A stretch of DNA of 64,000 nucleotides from a bacterium Scap17. Its GTDB lineage: Bacteria; Pseudomonadota; Gammaproteobacteria; Pseudomonadales; Halomonadaceae. Numbering within the stretch: the stretch's first letter is position 1; every line of letters starts with the position of its first letter. The notes beneath the pieces were generated by a model. That model ran no database searches and was not told the DNA's origin. It was given only the letters and a program-made list of their open reading frames with translations. The DNA lies in contig VINJ01000001.1 in the NCBI GenBank assembly GCA_013376735.1, positions 3,100,001 to 3,164,000 on the forward strand, written 5' to 3'. Below, piece by piece: positions 17,865-26,068 of this stretch. Both the position numbers and the translations under genes were made by a program.

Positions 17865-20690
17865 TCAGCCGTCTGTTGATAGCGGGCCTTCGCCGCTGCC
17901 GGACACACGTGGCGTCAGTGTCACGTCAGGCAGCCACATGCTGACCTTGTCGATCAGCGCCTGGGGACGGTAGGGCTTGCCCAGATAATCATCCAGCCCG
18001 GCGGCGAAGAAGCGTTCGCGATCAGCTTCACTGGCATTGGCGGTCAACGCGATGATGACACTGCGCCGCCCGCTGCCGGCGGCGGCTTCCTGCTCGCGCC
18101 AGCGCTGACTGACACTGACGCCGTCCATGCCGGGCATGAAGATATCCATGAACACCAGCGCGTAGAAATGTTGCCCACGTGCGGCCAGTGCCTCTTCGCC
18201 GCTGCTGGCGGTATCGACCAACAACCCCTGACGACCGAGCACCGTGCGCGCCAGCATCGCATTCACCGGCCCGTCATCCACTACCAGAATGCGGGTTTCG
18301 GTCGGCTTGCCCGGCCATGTCATCGGCAGCAGGATTTCCAGCGCCTGCTCGTCGTCCAGATTGACCTGGCGATAGCTGCCGCCCAGCTCGTCGATCAAGC
18401 GCCGCGCCATGACAAGGCTCGAGGGCGATTGATGACCGATATCGAGCCCGACATGCCCCCGCAGCTCGAGCCGCATACAGCAACAGCCAGCGCCCTCGTC
18501 CTCTGAGCCCTCGTCATCTGCCCCCTCTGCAGAGAACGCTGCATCGCGACAGGTCGGCAGCTCACAGCCTTGCTGCAGCTCAAGCCGCAGAGATTGATGA
18601 CTGGCGCTTTCGTGGCGCACACAGCCTTCCGCAAGATGCTCGAACAGCTGTGCAAGCCGACGCACATCACCGCGCAATGCCTCCGGCATCGCCCCCAGCT
18701 GCCACTCGAAGGGGTAGCCGACGTCATGATGGCGCTGCTGCATATCCTCGAGCAGCGCCCCCAGCGTCTCGGTCGGCGAGAAGTCATTCTCTTCCAGCGG
18801 TGCCCGTACCACTTCCTCACGCTCGGTCAGGGCATCCAGCAGTTGCGCCACGCTGTCGAGGCGGCCCTGCAGCAGGCTGAGCTCGGCATCCTCGATATGA
18901 CGCTCGCGCCTGAGCTGACCAAGCTTGCGCACCAAGCCTTGCAACGGCGGCGTCAGCTCGGCGTGCAGCATGTCCAGATAATCGCTCTTCAGGCGAGCCT
19001 CTTCCCGTGCACGGTCACGCGCGACCAGCAACTGCTGACTGGCCTGATCATGTTCGGACTCGTCGATCAGCACCCCGAGCACCTGGGCCGGGTCATTGTT
19101 GAAGCGACACAGCTCCAGGCGCATGCGCCGCATGCGCCCCTCGGCGTCATGCACCCGGAGTTCACGACTGCTGGGCACGCTGGGGTTGGGCTCCAGCATC
19201 AGCAAGCTGCCCACCGACCGCCCCAGCGACTCATGCAATACCAGCCCGAACAGCTTCTCGAAGGCCGGGTTGGCCATCGCCAACAGCCCATGGCGCATCA
19301 CGAAGGCCGGCAGCGGCAAGGCATCCAGCTCATGGCCGCGACCACGACGCAGCAAGGCCACGGCTCCACGATGGCGACGCAGGATGTCATCCGCCGGATA
19401 GCTCTGCCGCCCCACCGGCGGGTACTCCTCCATCACCTCTCCGTTTTCAAGACGCTCGCTCTGGCGCGCCAGCCACTCCAATGGCTGCCCCAGGCGCTGG
19501 TCCATACGCCTGAGCCGCCATTGCAAGATGAGCATGACGACAGCGAACACCAGCAGCAGCGCGCCACCACTGCCCAGCAACAGGGTCAGCAGCGGCACCT
19601 GGCCGGGCACCTCGAGTCGCGTGCTGGACACCAGGCGCCAACCCGTGACCGGCAAGCTGTCCCACACCACCACCTGGGCGCCGTGCGGGTCATCCAGCGT
19701 GGCACCGCGCAGGCTGGTATCCATTGCGCGGGCGATATCCGCAGGCAGCTCCCGTGAATGGCCGTCGCCGACATTGCTGCTGGCCGCCCAGACGTTCAGG
19801 TGGTCATCGACCAGCCAGAAGGCATCCGAGTGGGCATGCCCCGGCAGCAGCAGGCGCGCCTCCATCTGCGGCAGCGCGAGATCCAGCCCGACACGCGCCT
19901 TCTGGCCATTGCCGAGCGAGACCTCTGCCAACGCCGTGATCTGCGGCAGACCGGCAGGCCCGGGGTGCGGCGGCAGCCAGACCACGCGCGCCGCACCATT
20001 GTCGGCATTCTCGGCAAGCTGACGCACGGTGTCCGGCAGCACTCCGGTGTAGGGCATGAAATCACTGCCCGGCGCGAAGGCGTCCAGCACGTTGAACCAG
20101 GGATAGAGCATGACCATGCTGTTATCGAGACTCACGAACAGGCGTGAGATCAGGGGGTCCGACGAGTAGAGGTCCGATAGCAGCCACTGCATATGCATCA
20201 GTCGCCGCCCGGCGTCACGATCCTTATCGCTCAACGATCCTTCGAATTCACCATAAAGTGCGGCTCCCCCGCGCGATACCGGCCTGAACAACTGGCCCTG
20301 CTCGGTGAGCGAGAACTGGTCCAGGCCATCGTCATAGGCGCTGCTCTCGTTGGCGCCGAAATCGAGATGGCGCCGTGCGTAGCGCGCCAGAATCTGCAGG
20401 CGACGCTGCTGGGTTTCCAGGCGCTCGCTGACCAGCGCCGTGGCCAACGCATGCTCCTGCCTGAGTTCCCCCAGCGCGCTATCGACGGCGGCATGCTGCG
20501 TGCTGTCCCAGACCACGGCGGCCCCGACCAGAAAGCACAACGCCACCGCCAGCTCCGCCAGCAGCAGCGGGCCAGCCGTCAGCCGAATCATGCGCGCCCA
20601 GACCTTCTCCAGGCTACTGGCGGAATTCTGGGCATTCGAAGCCGCCGCCGCGGGCGGTGGCTCGACAGAGGAAGCACGGCGCGAGAACAT
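17865..20690 (-). CDS. Hybrid sensor kinase-like protein with degenerate kinase core and intact receiver
   Basis: A 941-residue membrane signalling protein. In order: membrane helix at about 37-62, a periplasmic sensor of about 290 residues (dCACHE-like), a second helix at about 360-385, a PAS-like segment (PLPAFVMRHGLLAMANPAFEKLF), a dimerisation-like helix with His576, an ATPase-like region, and a C-terminal receiver from about 800. The receiver is intact (LVVDDG, phospho-acceptor Asp849 in FMDIFMPGMDG, Lys in YLGKPY). The kinase core is not: His576 is followed by Ala rather than the usual acidic residue, no N-box asparagine or DxGxG is seen, and GLDIGHQSPSSLVMARRLI stands where GLGL-type residues belong. 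I chose the ATG at 20690; a longer frame would overlap the divergent gene. Confidence 0.8.
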   Translation of the reverse strand: MFSRRASSVEPPPAAAASNAQNSASSLEKVWARMIRLTAGPLLLAELAVALCFLVGAAVVWDSTQHAAVDSALGELRQEHALATALVSERLETQQRRLQILARYARRHLDFGANESSAYDDGLDQFSLTEQGQLFRPVSRGGAALYGEFEGSLSDKDRDAGRRLMHMQWLLSDLYSSDPLISRLFVSLDNSMVMLYPWFNVLDAFAPGSDFMPYTGVLPDTVRQLAENADNGAARVVWLPPHPGPAGLPQITALAEVSLGNGQKARVGLDLALPQMEARLLLPGHAHSDAFWLVDDHLNVWAASSNVGDGHSRELPADIARAMDTSLRGATLDDPHGAQVVVWDSLPVTGWRLVSSTRLEVPGQVPLLTLLLGSGGALLLVFAVVMLILQWRLRRMDQRLGQPLEWLARQSERLENGEVMEEYPPVGRQSYPADDILRRHRGAVALLRRGRGHELDALPLPAFVMRHGLLAMANPAFEKLFGLVLHESLGRSVGSLLMLEPNPSVPSSRELRVHDAEGRMRRMRLELCRFNNDPAQVLGVLIDESEHDQASQQLLVARDRAREEARLKSDYLDMLHAELTPPLQGLVRKLGQLRRERHIEDAELSLLQGRLDSVAQLLDALTEREEVVRAPLEENDFSPTETLGALLEDMQQRHHDVGYPFEWQLGAMPEALRGDVRRLAQLFEHLAEGCVRHESASHQSLRLELQQGCELPTCRDAAFSAEGADDEGSEDEGAGCCCMRLELRGHVGLDIGHQSPSSLVMARRLIDELGGSYRQVNLDDEQALEILLPMTWPGKPTETRILVVDDGPVNAMLARTVLGRQGLLVDTASSGEEALAARGQHFYALVFMDIFMPGMDGVSVSQRWREQEAAAGSGRRSVIIALTANASEADRERFFAAGLDDYLGKPYRPQALIDKVSMWLPDVTLTPRVSGSGEGPLSTDG

Positions 20691-20852
20691 GATCTGAAAG
20701 CATCCTGTAGGTGAGGCGTCGGCAAGCCCGACCGCTTGCCAGCGCAAGCTGTCGAGACAAAGCAGCAGCATACGCAAGCCGCCGTCAGGCGTCATGCAGT
20801 GCCCGCGTGACAGAGGCGCTATTTTCTCCCGACCCCCTGATGGAGTGGCGAT

Positions 20853-21815
20853 ATGTGCCTGATGGCATTTGACTGGCAACCGGACTCGCCGCAGGGCGAA
20901 TGCCTGCTACTGATCGGCAACCGGGATGAGTTTCACGCACGCGCCACCATCGGGCTCGGCGTGTGGCCGGATGGCCTGTTGTGCGGCGGACGCGACCTGG
21001 TGGCCGGCGGCGGCTGGCTGGTCATGCACCCCGCCGGCAGCCTCGCCACGCTGACCAATGTGCGACAGCTGGACCACCCTGCCCCGACGGCCAGCATCAG
21101 CCGTGGCCAGCTGGTCGCGGCAGCGGCGCGTCAGGCGCTGGGCCGATGCTCAGACTGGGGCCTTGAGGACTGGTTGCGCGCCCTGGTCGCGGGAGAGAGC
21201 GTGCCCGCGGCACTGGAGGGAGCAGACGCACAGAAGCTGTCTGCGCTGACACTTGAGGCCGTGGACTGGTGCAACCTGCTGGTCTGCGATGGCAAGGCGT
21301 TGTGGCGCCTGCATCATGGCCCAAAAGGGGCCGAGGTGAGCCGCCTCGGCGCGGGCATCCACAGCCTGAGCAATGGCCATCCCGAGAGCGACTGGCCCAA
21401 GCAACGACGTCTGAGTGGGCGCCTGGCAGCCCTCCTCGCCCCGTCAGCCCGTGCTGGTCAGACAACCGCACGAGCATTGAGCGACGACGCGCTGCTCGAC
21501 CTGCTCAAGGATGACTGGCGGCCCGCGCCGACTCAGCTGCCGGCCACCGGGCTCACGCCCGAACGCGAAGCCCTGCTGTCCAGCCCGTTCATCGTCAGCG
21601 CCGAATATGGCACGCGGGCCTCGACCCTGGTGCGCTGGCAACGCCACCCGGCAAGGGACACGACTGATCCATCTGGTGTGGTACAGACCCTGACCCTGCT
21701 GGAGCGCCGCTTCAGCCCTGAGGGCCATACCATCGCCAGCCGCAGGGCCATGACATGTTCGATCGCCCCGGGAAGCGGCGAGAAAGGAGACATCGGCAGC
21801 TGGCGGCTCAGTTAG
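20853..21815 (+). CDS. NRDE family protein (TANGO2-like)
   Basis: Member of the NRDE/TANGO2 family, 320 residues. The name-giving Asn-Arg-Asp-Glu motif is at residues 23-26 (LLIGNRDEFHARAT), and the protein begins Met-Cys, with Cys2 positioned as an N-terminal nucleophile as in Ntn hydrolases; a second block GGGWLVMHPAGSLATLTNVR follows. The bacterial function is not established; eukaryotic TANGO2 has been linked to lipid and haem handling. It converges on ptsP and the two reading frames overlap by 8 bases at their 3' ends. An equivalent gene lies near ptsP and lgt in Pseudomonas. Confidence 0.88.
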   Translation: MCLMAFDWQPDSPQGECLLLIGNRDEFHARATIGLGVWPDGLLCGGRDLVAGGGWLVMHPAGSLATLTNVRQLDHPAPTASISRGQLVAAAARQALGRCSDWGLEDWLRALVAGESVPAALEGADAQKLSALTLEAVDWCNLLVCDGKALWRLHHGPKGAEVSRLGAGIHSLSNGHPESDWPKQRRLSGRLAALLAPSARAGQTTARALSDDALLDLLKDDWRPAPTQLPATGLTPEREALLSSPFIVSAEYGTRASTLVRWQRHPARDTTDPSGVVQTLTLLERRFSPEGHTIASRRAMTCSIAPGSGEKGDIGSWRLS

Positions 21816-24108
21816 TCGTCTCGCCGGCTTTCTGCGCCACGGGCGCGTTGTCGCGCGGCGGCAACAGATGGGCCAGATCCCAGGCCTGCAGGCGGTGGAG
21901 CAACAGGTCATGAACCTCATCGGCGGTGGGCTGACACAGCACCTCGTCCACCAGTCCCTGCGCCGCACCCAGTGACACCCGCCGAATGGCCGCACGCACG
22001 CGCGGCAGACTCGGGGCATTCATCGACAGGCTGTCAAAGCCCATGCCCAGCAGCAGCAAGGCCCCGGCGGGGTCGCCCGCCAGCTCACCGCAGACGCTCA
22101 CCGGCATCTTGAGCGCACGCGACTCTTCCGCCAGGCGCGCCAGGGCGCGCAACACCGCCGGATGGCAGGCATCGTAGAGACTCGCCACGCGCGGGTTGTT
22201 GCGATCCACCGCCAGCAGATACTGGGTGAGATCGTTGGAGCCCACGGAGAAGAAGTCGACCCGAGTGGCGAGCGCTTCCAGCTGGTAGAGCGCCGCCGGC
22301 ACCTCGATCATCACGCCGAGACTCGGTCGCGAGACGTTGATGCCCTCTTCGGCCAGTTCGACCAGCGCCCGATTGACCAGCGCCAGCGCCGCATCGACTT
22401 CCTCTATTCCCGAGATCATCGGCAGCATGATGCGCAGATTGTCCAGCCCTTCCGCGCCACGTAGCATGGCACGCAGCTGCACCATCAGCACCTCGGGATG
22501 ATCGAGTGTCACCCGGATGCCCCGCCAGCCCAGGAAGGGATTGGCCTCGTTGATCGGGAAATAGGGCAGGTCCTTGTCGCCGCCGATATCCAGCGTGCGC
22601 ATGATGACCGGCAGCGGCGCGAAGCCCGTGAGCTGCTCACGATACAGACGCGCCTGCTCCTGCTCGCTGGGGAAGCGGTCACTCATCATGAACGGCACTT
22701 CGGTGCGGTAGAGCCCGACCCCGCCGACCCGCGACTTGAGCGAAGCGACGGAATCCAGCGCCAGGCCGGTATTCACCATCAGCGGCAGAACATGACCATC
22801 CGGGGTCACGCTTGGCAGATCCTGCTCCTGCTCCAGCAGAGCACTCAACGCCTGCTCCTCCTCGATCAACCGTGAATAGTAGGCGCCGAGCTCAAGCTCG
22901 GGACGCACTACCAGTCGACCACGGTGACCATCGAGAATGACCGGTGCACCGCCCAGTCGCGACAACGGAAGATCCACCATGCCCAGCACGGTGGGAATCC
23001 CCATCGCACGCGCCAGGATGGCGACATGCGAGGTGCTCGAGCCACTGACCGCGACCAATCCCTTGAGGCGCTCACGCGGCACCTCTCCCAAGGTCGCAGG
23101 ACTGATCTCGTGGCCGATGAGGATGGTGTTTTCCGGGTATTCGATCGGACCGCTGTCACCCTCTTCCTGCAGGTGTGACAACACGCGGCGCCCGAGATCC
23201 CGTATGTCGGCCGCTCTTTCGCGCAGGTAGTCGTCATCGACACGCTCGAGATACTGCACATGACGACGGACGATATCAGCGAGTGCCGCCGGCGCCCACT
23301 GTCCTTCACGGATGCGCTTCTCGACTTCCTGCCCCAGCGCCGCGTCGCCCAGCATCTGCTGATAGACCTCGAACAGCGCATGTTCCTGGGTGGAGATACG
23401 ACTGGCTAGACGCTCCGCCGCGACGCGAATCTCTTCGCGCACGGCGTTGATCGCCTCCTTGAGACGTGCGATCTCGAATTCGATATCAGTGGGGATCAGG
23501 TCGGGGACGGCGTCAAGGTCGGCGGGCGGAGACAGCACGAAGGCCTTGCCGATGGCGATGCCGGGCGAGCCGGCCACGCCGGAGAAGGTCGCCTGGCCAC
23601 TGGTGCCGGCCAGCTTGCCCAGCGCCCCGGTGGCCAGCGCGTGAGCCAGTACCCCCGCCAGCTGCGCGCCGAGGGTGACAAGGAAGGCTTCCTCACCTTC
23701 ATCGAAGCGGCGCTTCTCGTGTTGCTGGATGACCAGCACCCCGAGCACACGACGCTGATGAATGATGGGGACACCGAGGAAGCTGGAGAAGCGCTCCTCT
23801 CCGGTCTCCTCGAAATAACGGAAATGGGGGTGTGCGGGCGCATCCTCGAGATTGAGCGGCTCTTCTCTGAGCGCCACCATCCCGACCAGGCCCTCGCCAC
23901 GTGCCAGACTGACCTGCCCCACCGACGACGAGCGCAGACCGATGGTATCCTTGAGCACGAAGCGATCGCTTTCCGGTGCCAGCAGATAGACGGAGCAGAC
24001 GTCCGTCTTCATGGCCTTGCGTATGCGCAACACCATGGTCGCCAGTGCCGCGTCCAGGGAACGTGCGCCATTGACCTCCTGAACGATACGACGTAGCACC
24101 TCAAGCAT
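21808..24108 (-). CDS. ptsP: Phosphoenolpyruvate-protein phosphotransferase, nitrogen type (EI-Ntr)
   Basis: First enzyme of the nitrogen phosphotransferase relay: takes phosphate from phosphoenolpyruvate and passes it to NPr. From the start at 24108 it is 766 residues. The N-terminal 150 or so form the sensory GAF domain (MLEVLRRIVQEVNGA...KTDVCSVYLL); the phosphorylatable histidine is in SGSSTSHVAILARAMGIP, and the PEP-binding signature is DFFSVGSNDLTQYLLAVDRNN. The ATG has GAGG six bases upstream and matches the Escherichia coli N-terminus. The start codon region is tandemly duplicated (see the repeat at 24098-24126). It follows rppH, as in Pseudomonas and Escherichia coli. Confidence 0.96.
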   Translation of the reverse strand: MLEVLRRIVQEVNGARSLDAALATMVLRIRKAMKTDVCSVYLLAPESDRFVLKDTIGLRSSSVGQVSLARGEGLVGMVALREEPLNLEDAPAHPHFRYFEETGEERFSSFLGVPIIHQRRVLGVLVIQQHEKRRFDEGEEAFLVTLGAQLAGVLAHALATGALGKLAGTSGQATFSGVAGSPGIAIGKAFVLSPPADLDAVPDLIPTDIEFEIARLKEAINAVREEIRVAAERLASRISTQEHALFEVYQQMLGDAALGQEVEKRIREGQWAPAALADIVRRHVQYLERVDDDYLRERAADIRDLGRRVLSHLQEEGDSGPIEYPENTILIGHEISPATLGEVPRERLKGLVAVSGSSTSHVAILARAMGIPTVLGMVDLPLSRLGGAPVILDGHRGRLVVRPELELGAYYSRLIEEEQALSALLEQEQDLPSVTPDGHVLPLMVNTGLALDSVASLKSRVGGVGLYRTEVPFMMSDRFPSEQEQARLYREQLTGFAPLPVIMRTLDIGGDKDLPYFPINEANPFLGWRGIRVTLDHPEVLMVQLRAMLRGAEGLDNLRIMLPMISGIEEVDAALALVNRALVELAEEGINVSRPSLGVMIEVPAALYQLEALATRVDFFSVGSNDLTQYLLAVDRNNPRVASLYDACHPAVLRALARLAEESRALKMPVSVCGELAGDPAGALLLLGMGFDSLSMNAPSLPRVRAAIRRVSLGAAQGLVDEVLCQPTADEVHDLLLHRLQAWDLAHLLPPRDNAPVAQKAGETTN

Positions 24109-24126
24109 GGAGTACCTCAAGCATGG
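24098..24126 (-). repeat. 16-bp tandem duplication of the ptsP start with a 7-codon upstream ORF
   Basis: The 13 bases ACCTCAAGCATGG (plus strand) occur at 24098-24110 and 24114-24126, a 16-base period. On the minus strand both copies carry ATG-CTT-GAG-GT. Because 16 is not a multiple of 3, the upstream ATG (24124) is out of frame: it encodes MLEVLHA and stops at a TGA that overlaps the second and third codons of ptsP. Confidence 0.75.
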
Positions 24127-24215
24127 TGTCTCTCGCGCATCGGAGACGTCGAAAAAGTGATTGCTGGACACGGGTGGCGTGAATCAGGCTCAGCCACCCG
24201 CGCCCATCAACGCCA

Positions 24216-24893
24216 TCAGTCGGACGAATGACGCCCGTGCCCTTCAGAGCTGGCGCCACCGGCCTCGGGGTCAGTGGCACCTGTACCATCGAGCCCCTTG
24301 GCCGCCGCCGCATTGGCAGTGCCGACCGGTGAGCCACTGGCACCAGGCGTCCCGCAGGCACCTCGCGCCTCATGCAGCGAGGTCCCCTCGGCGAGCGTCT
24401 TGAGTCGCTCGGTGTCCACCAGACGCTGCAGCCGCGGCGCCAGTTCACGCAGCGCCCGCCGGTAGACCTCGCGCTTGAAGGCCACGACCTGCCCCAGTGG
24501 ATACCAGTAGCTTACCCAACGCCAGCCATCGAATTCCGGCTTGGGTGTGGTATCCACGCTTACGCGGTTGTCCTGACAGCGAATCTGCAACAGGAACCAC
24601 TTCTGCTTCTGACCGATGCAGATCGGTCGGGAGTGCGTTCTTACCATGCGTCTGGGTAACCGGTAGCGCAGCCATCCACGGGTGCAGGCCAGTATCTCGA
24701 CGTCCTCAGCTTTCAGGCCGATCTCTTCTTCGAGTTCACGAAACAGCGCCTGTTGCGGTGTCTCGTTTGGCTTGATGCCCCCTTGCGGAAACTGCCACGC
24801 ATTCTGTCCTACCCGGCGCGCCCAGAGCAGCTGGCCCTCACAGTTGGCAATGATGATGCCAACGTTGGGGCGAAAGCCGTCAGCGTCGATCAC
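24216..24893 (-). CDS. rppH: RNA pyrophosphohydrolase
   Basis: Nudix hydrolase that removes pyrophosphate from mRNA 5' ends and so starts decay. I chose the GTG at 24893: it gives [17 protein letters not shown], aligned with the Escherichia coli N-terminus MIDDDGYRPNVG, and has AAAGGTG seven bases upstream; an ATG at 24926 would add 11 residues. The Nudix box is complete ([23 protein letters not shown]). The protein is 225 residues, and roughly the last 55 are a Gly/Ala/Ser/Thr-rich tail that the core enzyme lacks. It lies upstream of ptsP and divergently from the HAD gene. Confidence 0.93.
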   Translation of the reverse strand: MIDADGFRPNVGIIIANCEGQLLWARRVGQNAWQFPQGGIKPNETPQQALFRELEEEIGLKAEDVEILACTRGWLRYRLPRRMVRTHSRPICIGQKQKWFLLQIRCQDNRVSVDTTPKPEFDGWRWVSYWYPLGQVVAFKREVYRRALRELAPRLQRLVDTERLKTLAEGTSLHEARGACGTPGASGSPVGTANAAAAKGLDGTGATDPEAGGASSEGHGRHSSD

Positions 24894-25153
24894 GGATGTC
24901 ACCTTTGATTCGTTAATTGAAACCATTCTTCCACAAAGGCAGAAAGCGCTTCAATACGCGGTTTGGCGGTGTGAAAGCCCGAGCACCTCTGCAATAATCG
25001 CTGCCTTCACGCTATTGCAGTGCAACACGGCCGGGCGAGACTGCTCGTCGGCCACCGTACACCCGCGCAAACACTGGGCCGGCACCCTATCGTGCTCTGT
25101 TGTCCGTGTCTGTCGCCCAGCCGAGTGTGGCTGGGCAGAGCAAGGAGTTTTCC

Positions 25154-25810
25154 GTGAGTCTGGCCATCTTTGATCTCGACAATACCCTGATCGCCGGGGA
25201 CAGTGATCACGCTTGGGGCGAATTTCTGGTCGAACAGGGCGCTGTCGACGCCAACGTCTATCGTGAAGCCAACGAGCGCTACTACCAGCTCTACCAGAGT
25301 GGCGAGCTGGACATTCACGAATACCTGGCCTTCTCACTCAAGCCGTTGTCCGAGAACAGTCCGGAGCAGCTGGCGGCCTGGCACCAGCAGTTCATGGCCG
25401 CCAAGATCGAGCCCATCATCCTGCCGCGGGCGGAAGAGCTGCTGGCACGTCACCGGGCACGCGGCGACACCCTGCTGATCATCACTGCCACCAATCGCTT
25501 CATCACCGCTCCCATCGCTGAGCGCCTCGGCGTCGATGAGCTGATCGCCATCGAGCCCGAGATCGTCAACGGCCGCTACACCGGGCGCGTCAGTGGCGTC
25601 CCCAGCTTCCAGGCCGGCAAGGTGACCCGCCTCGAAGCCTGGCTCGCCGAACGTGACCACACCCTGGATGGCAGCACCTTCTACAGCGACTCCATCAATG
25701 ACCTACCGCTGCTGGAGCGTGTCGATACTGCCATCGCAGTGGACCCGGATAAGCAACTGCGCGCCGCCGCTGACGCGCGCGATTGGCGAATCATTTCACT
25801 GCGCGACTGA
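25154..25810 (+). CDS. HAD-superfamily (IB) phosphatase
   Basis: Haloacid dehalogenase-type phosphatase of subfamily IB, 218 residues. It starts at GTG with AAGGAG seven bases upstream. Motif I is the start itself (LAIFDLDNTLIAGDSD, two catalytic aspartates), motif II is TATNRF, and motifs III/IV are the lysine in FQAGKVTRL and YSDSINDLPLL. The serine phosphatase-like cap is short. It is divergent from rppH, an order also seen in Pseudomonas, where I recall the corresponding gene being linked to histidinol phosphatase activity; treat that as a lead, since substrates in this subfamily vary. Confidence 0.85.
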   Translation: MSLAIFDLDNTLIAGDSDHAWGEFLVEQGAVDANVYREANERYYQLYQSGELDIHEYLAFSLKPLSENSPEQLAAWHQQFMAAKIEPIILPRAEELLARHRARGDTLLIITATNRFITAPIAERLGVDELIAIEPEIVNGRYTGRVSGVPSFQAGKVTRLEAWLAERDHTLDGSTFYSDSINDLPLLERVDTAIAVDPDKQLRAAADARDWRIISLRD

Positions 25811-25910
25811 TAACAGACTGATTTACATGGATTTTATCGATCCATAAGGTCGAGCAGCCTCAGCTATAAGGTTTTCATGTGGCTACAAGCATTCACCATA
25901 AAGTCGACCT

Positions 25911-25950
25911 TATTTGCTGAATCATTTCGCACAAGATGTGTCTATAATGT
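25911..25950 (+). promoter_or_regulatory. Probable promoter upstream of the Mqo-like gene
   Basis: A perfect TATAAT is at 25943-25948 in an AT-rich patch, with TG at 25939-25940 just upstream. No good -35 hexamer is at 16-18 bases. It would give a leader of about 110 bases before the ATG at 26069. Confidence 0.5.
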
Positions 25951-26068
25951 GTGTCCATCGAACCGTCGAGCCTGGTGCGGCAACTTTTGCCCCGTCACGG
26001 CAGGACGGCCTCCGGAATCCCGGTCGGGTCCGGGGGATGTCCCTCACCAACCTTGAGCGTGAGCAGCC

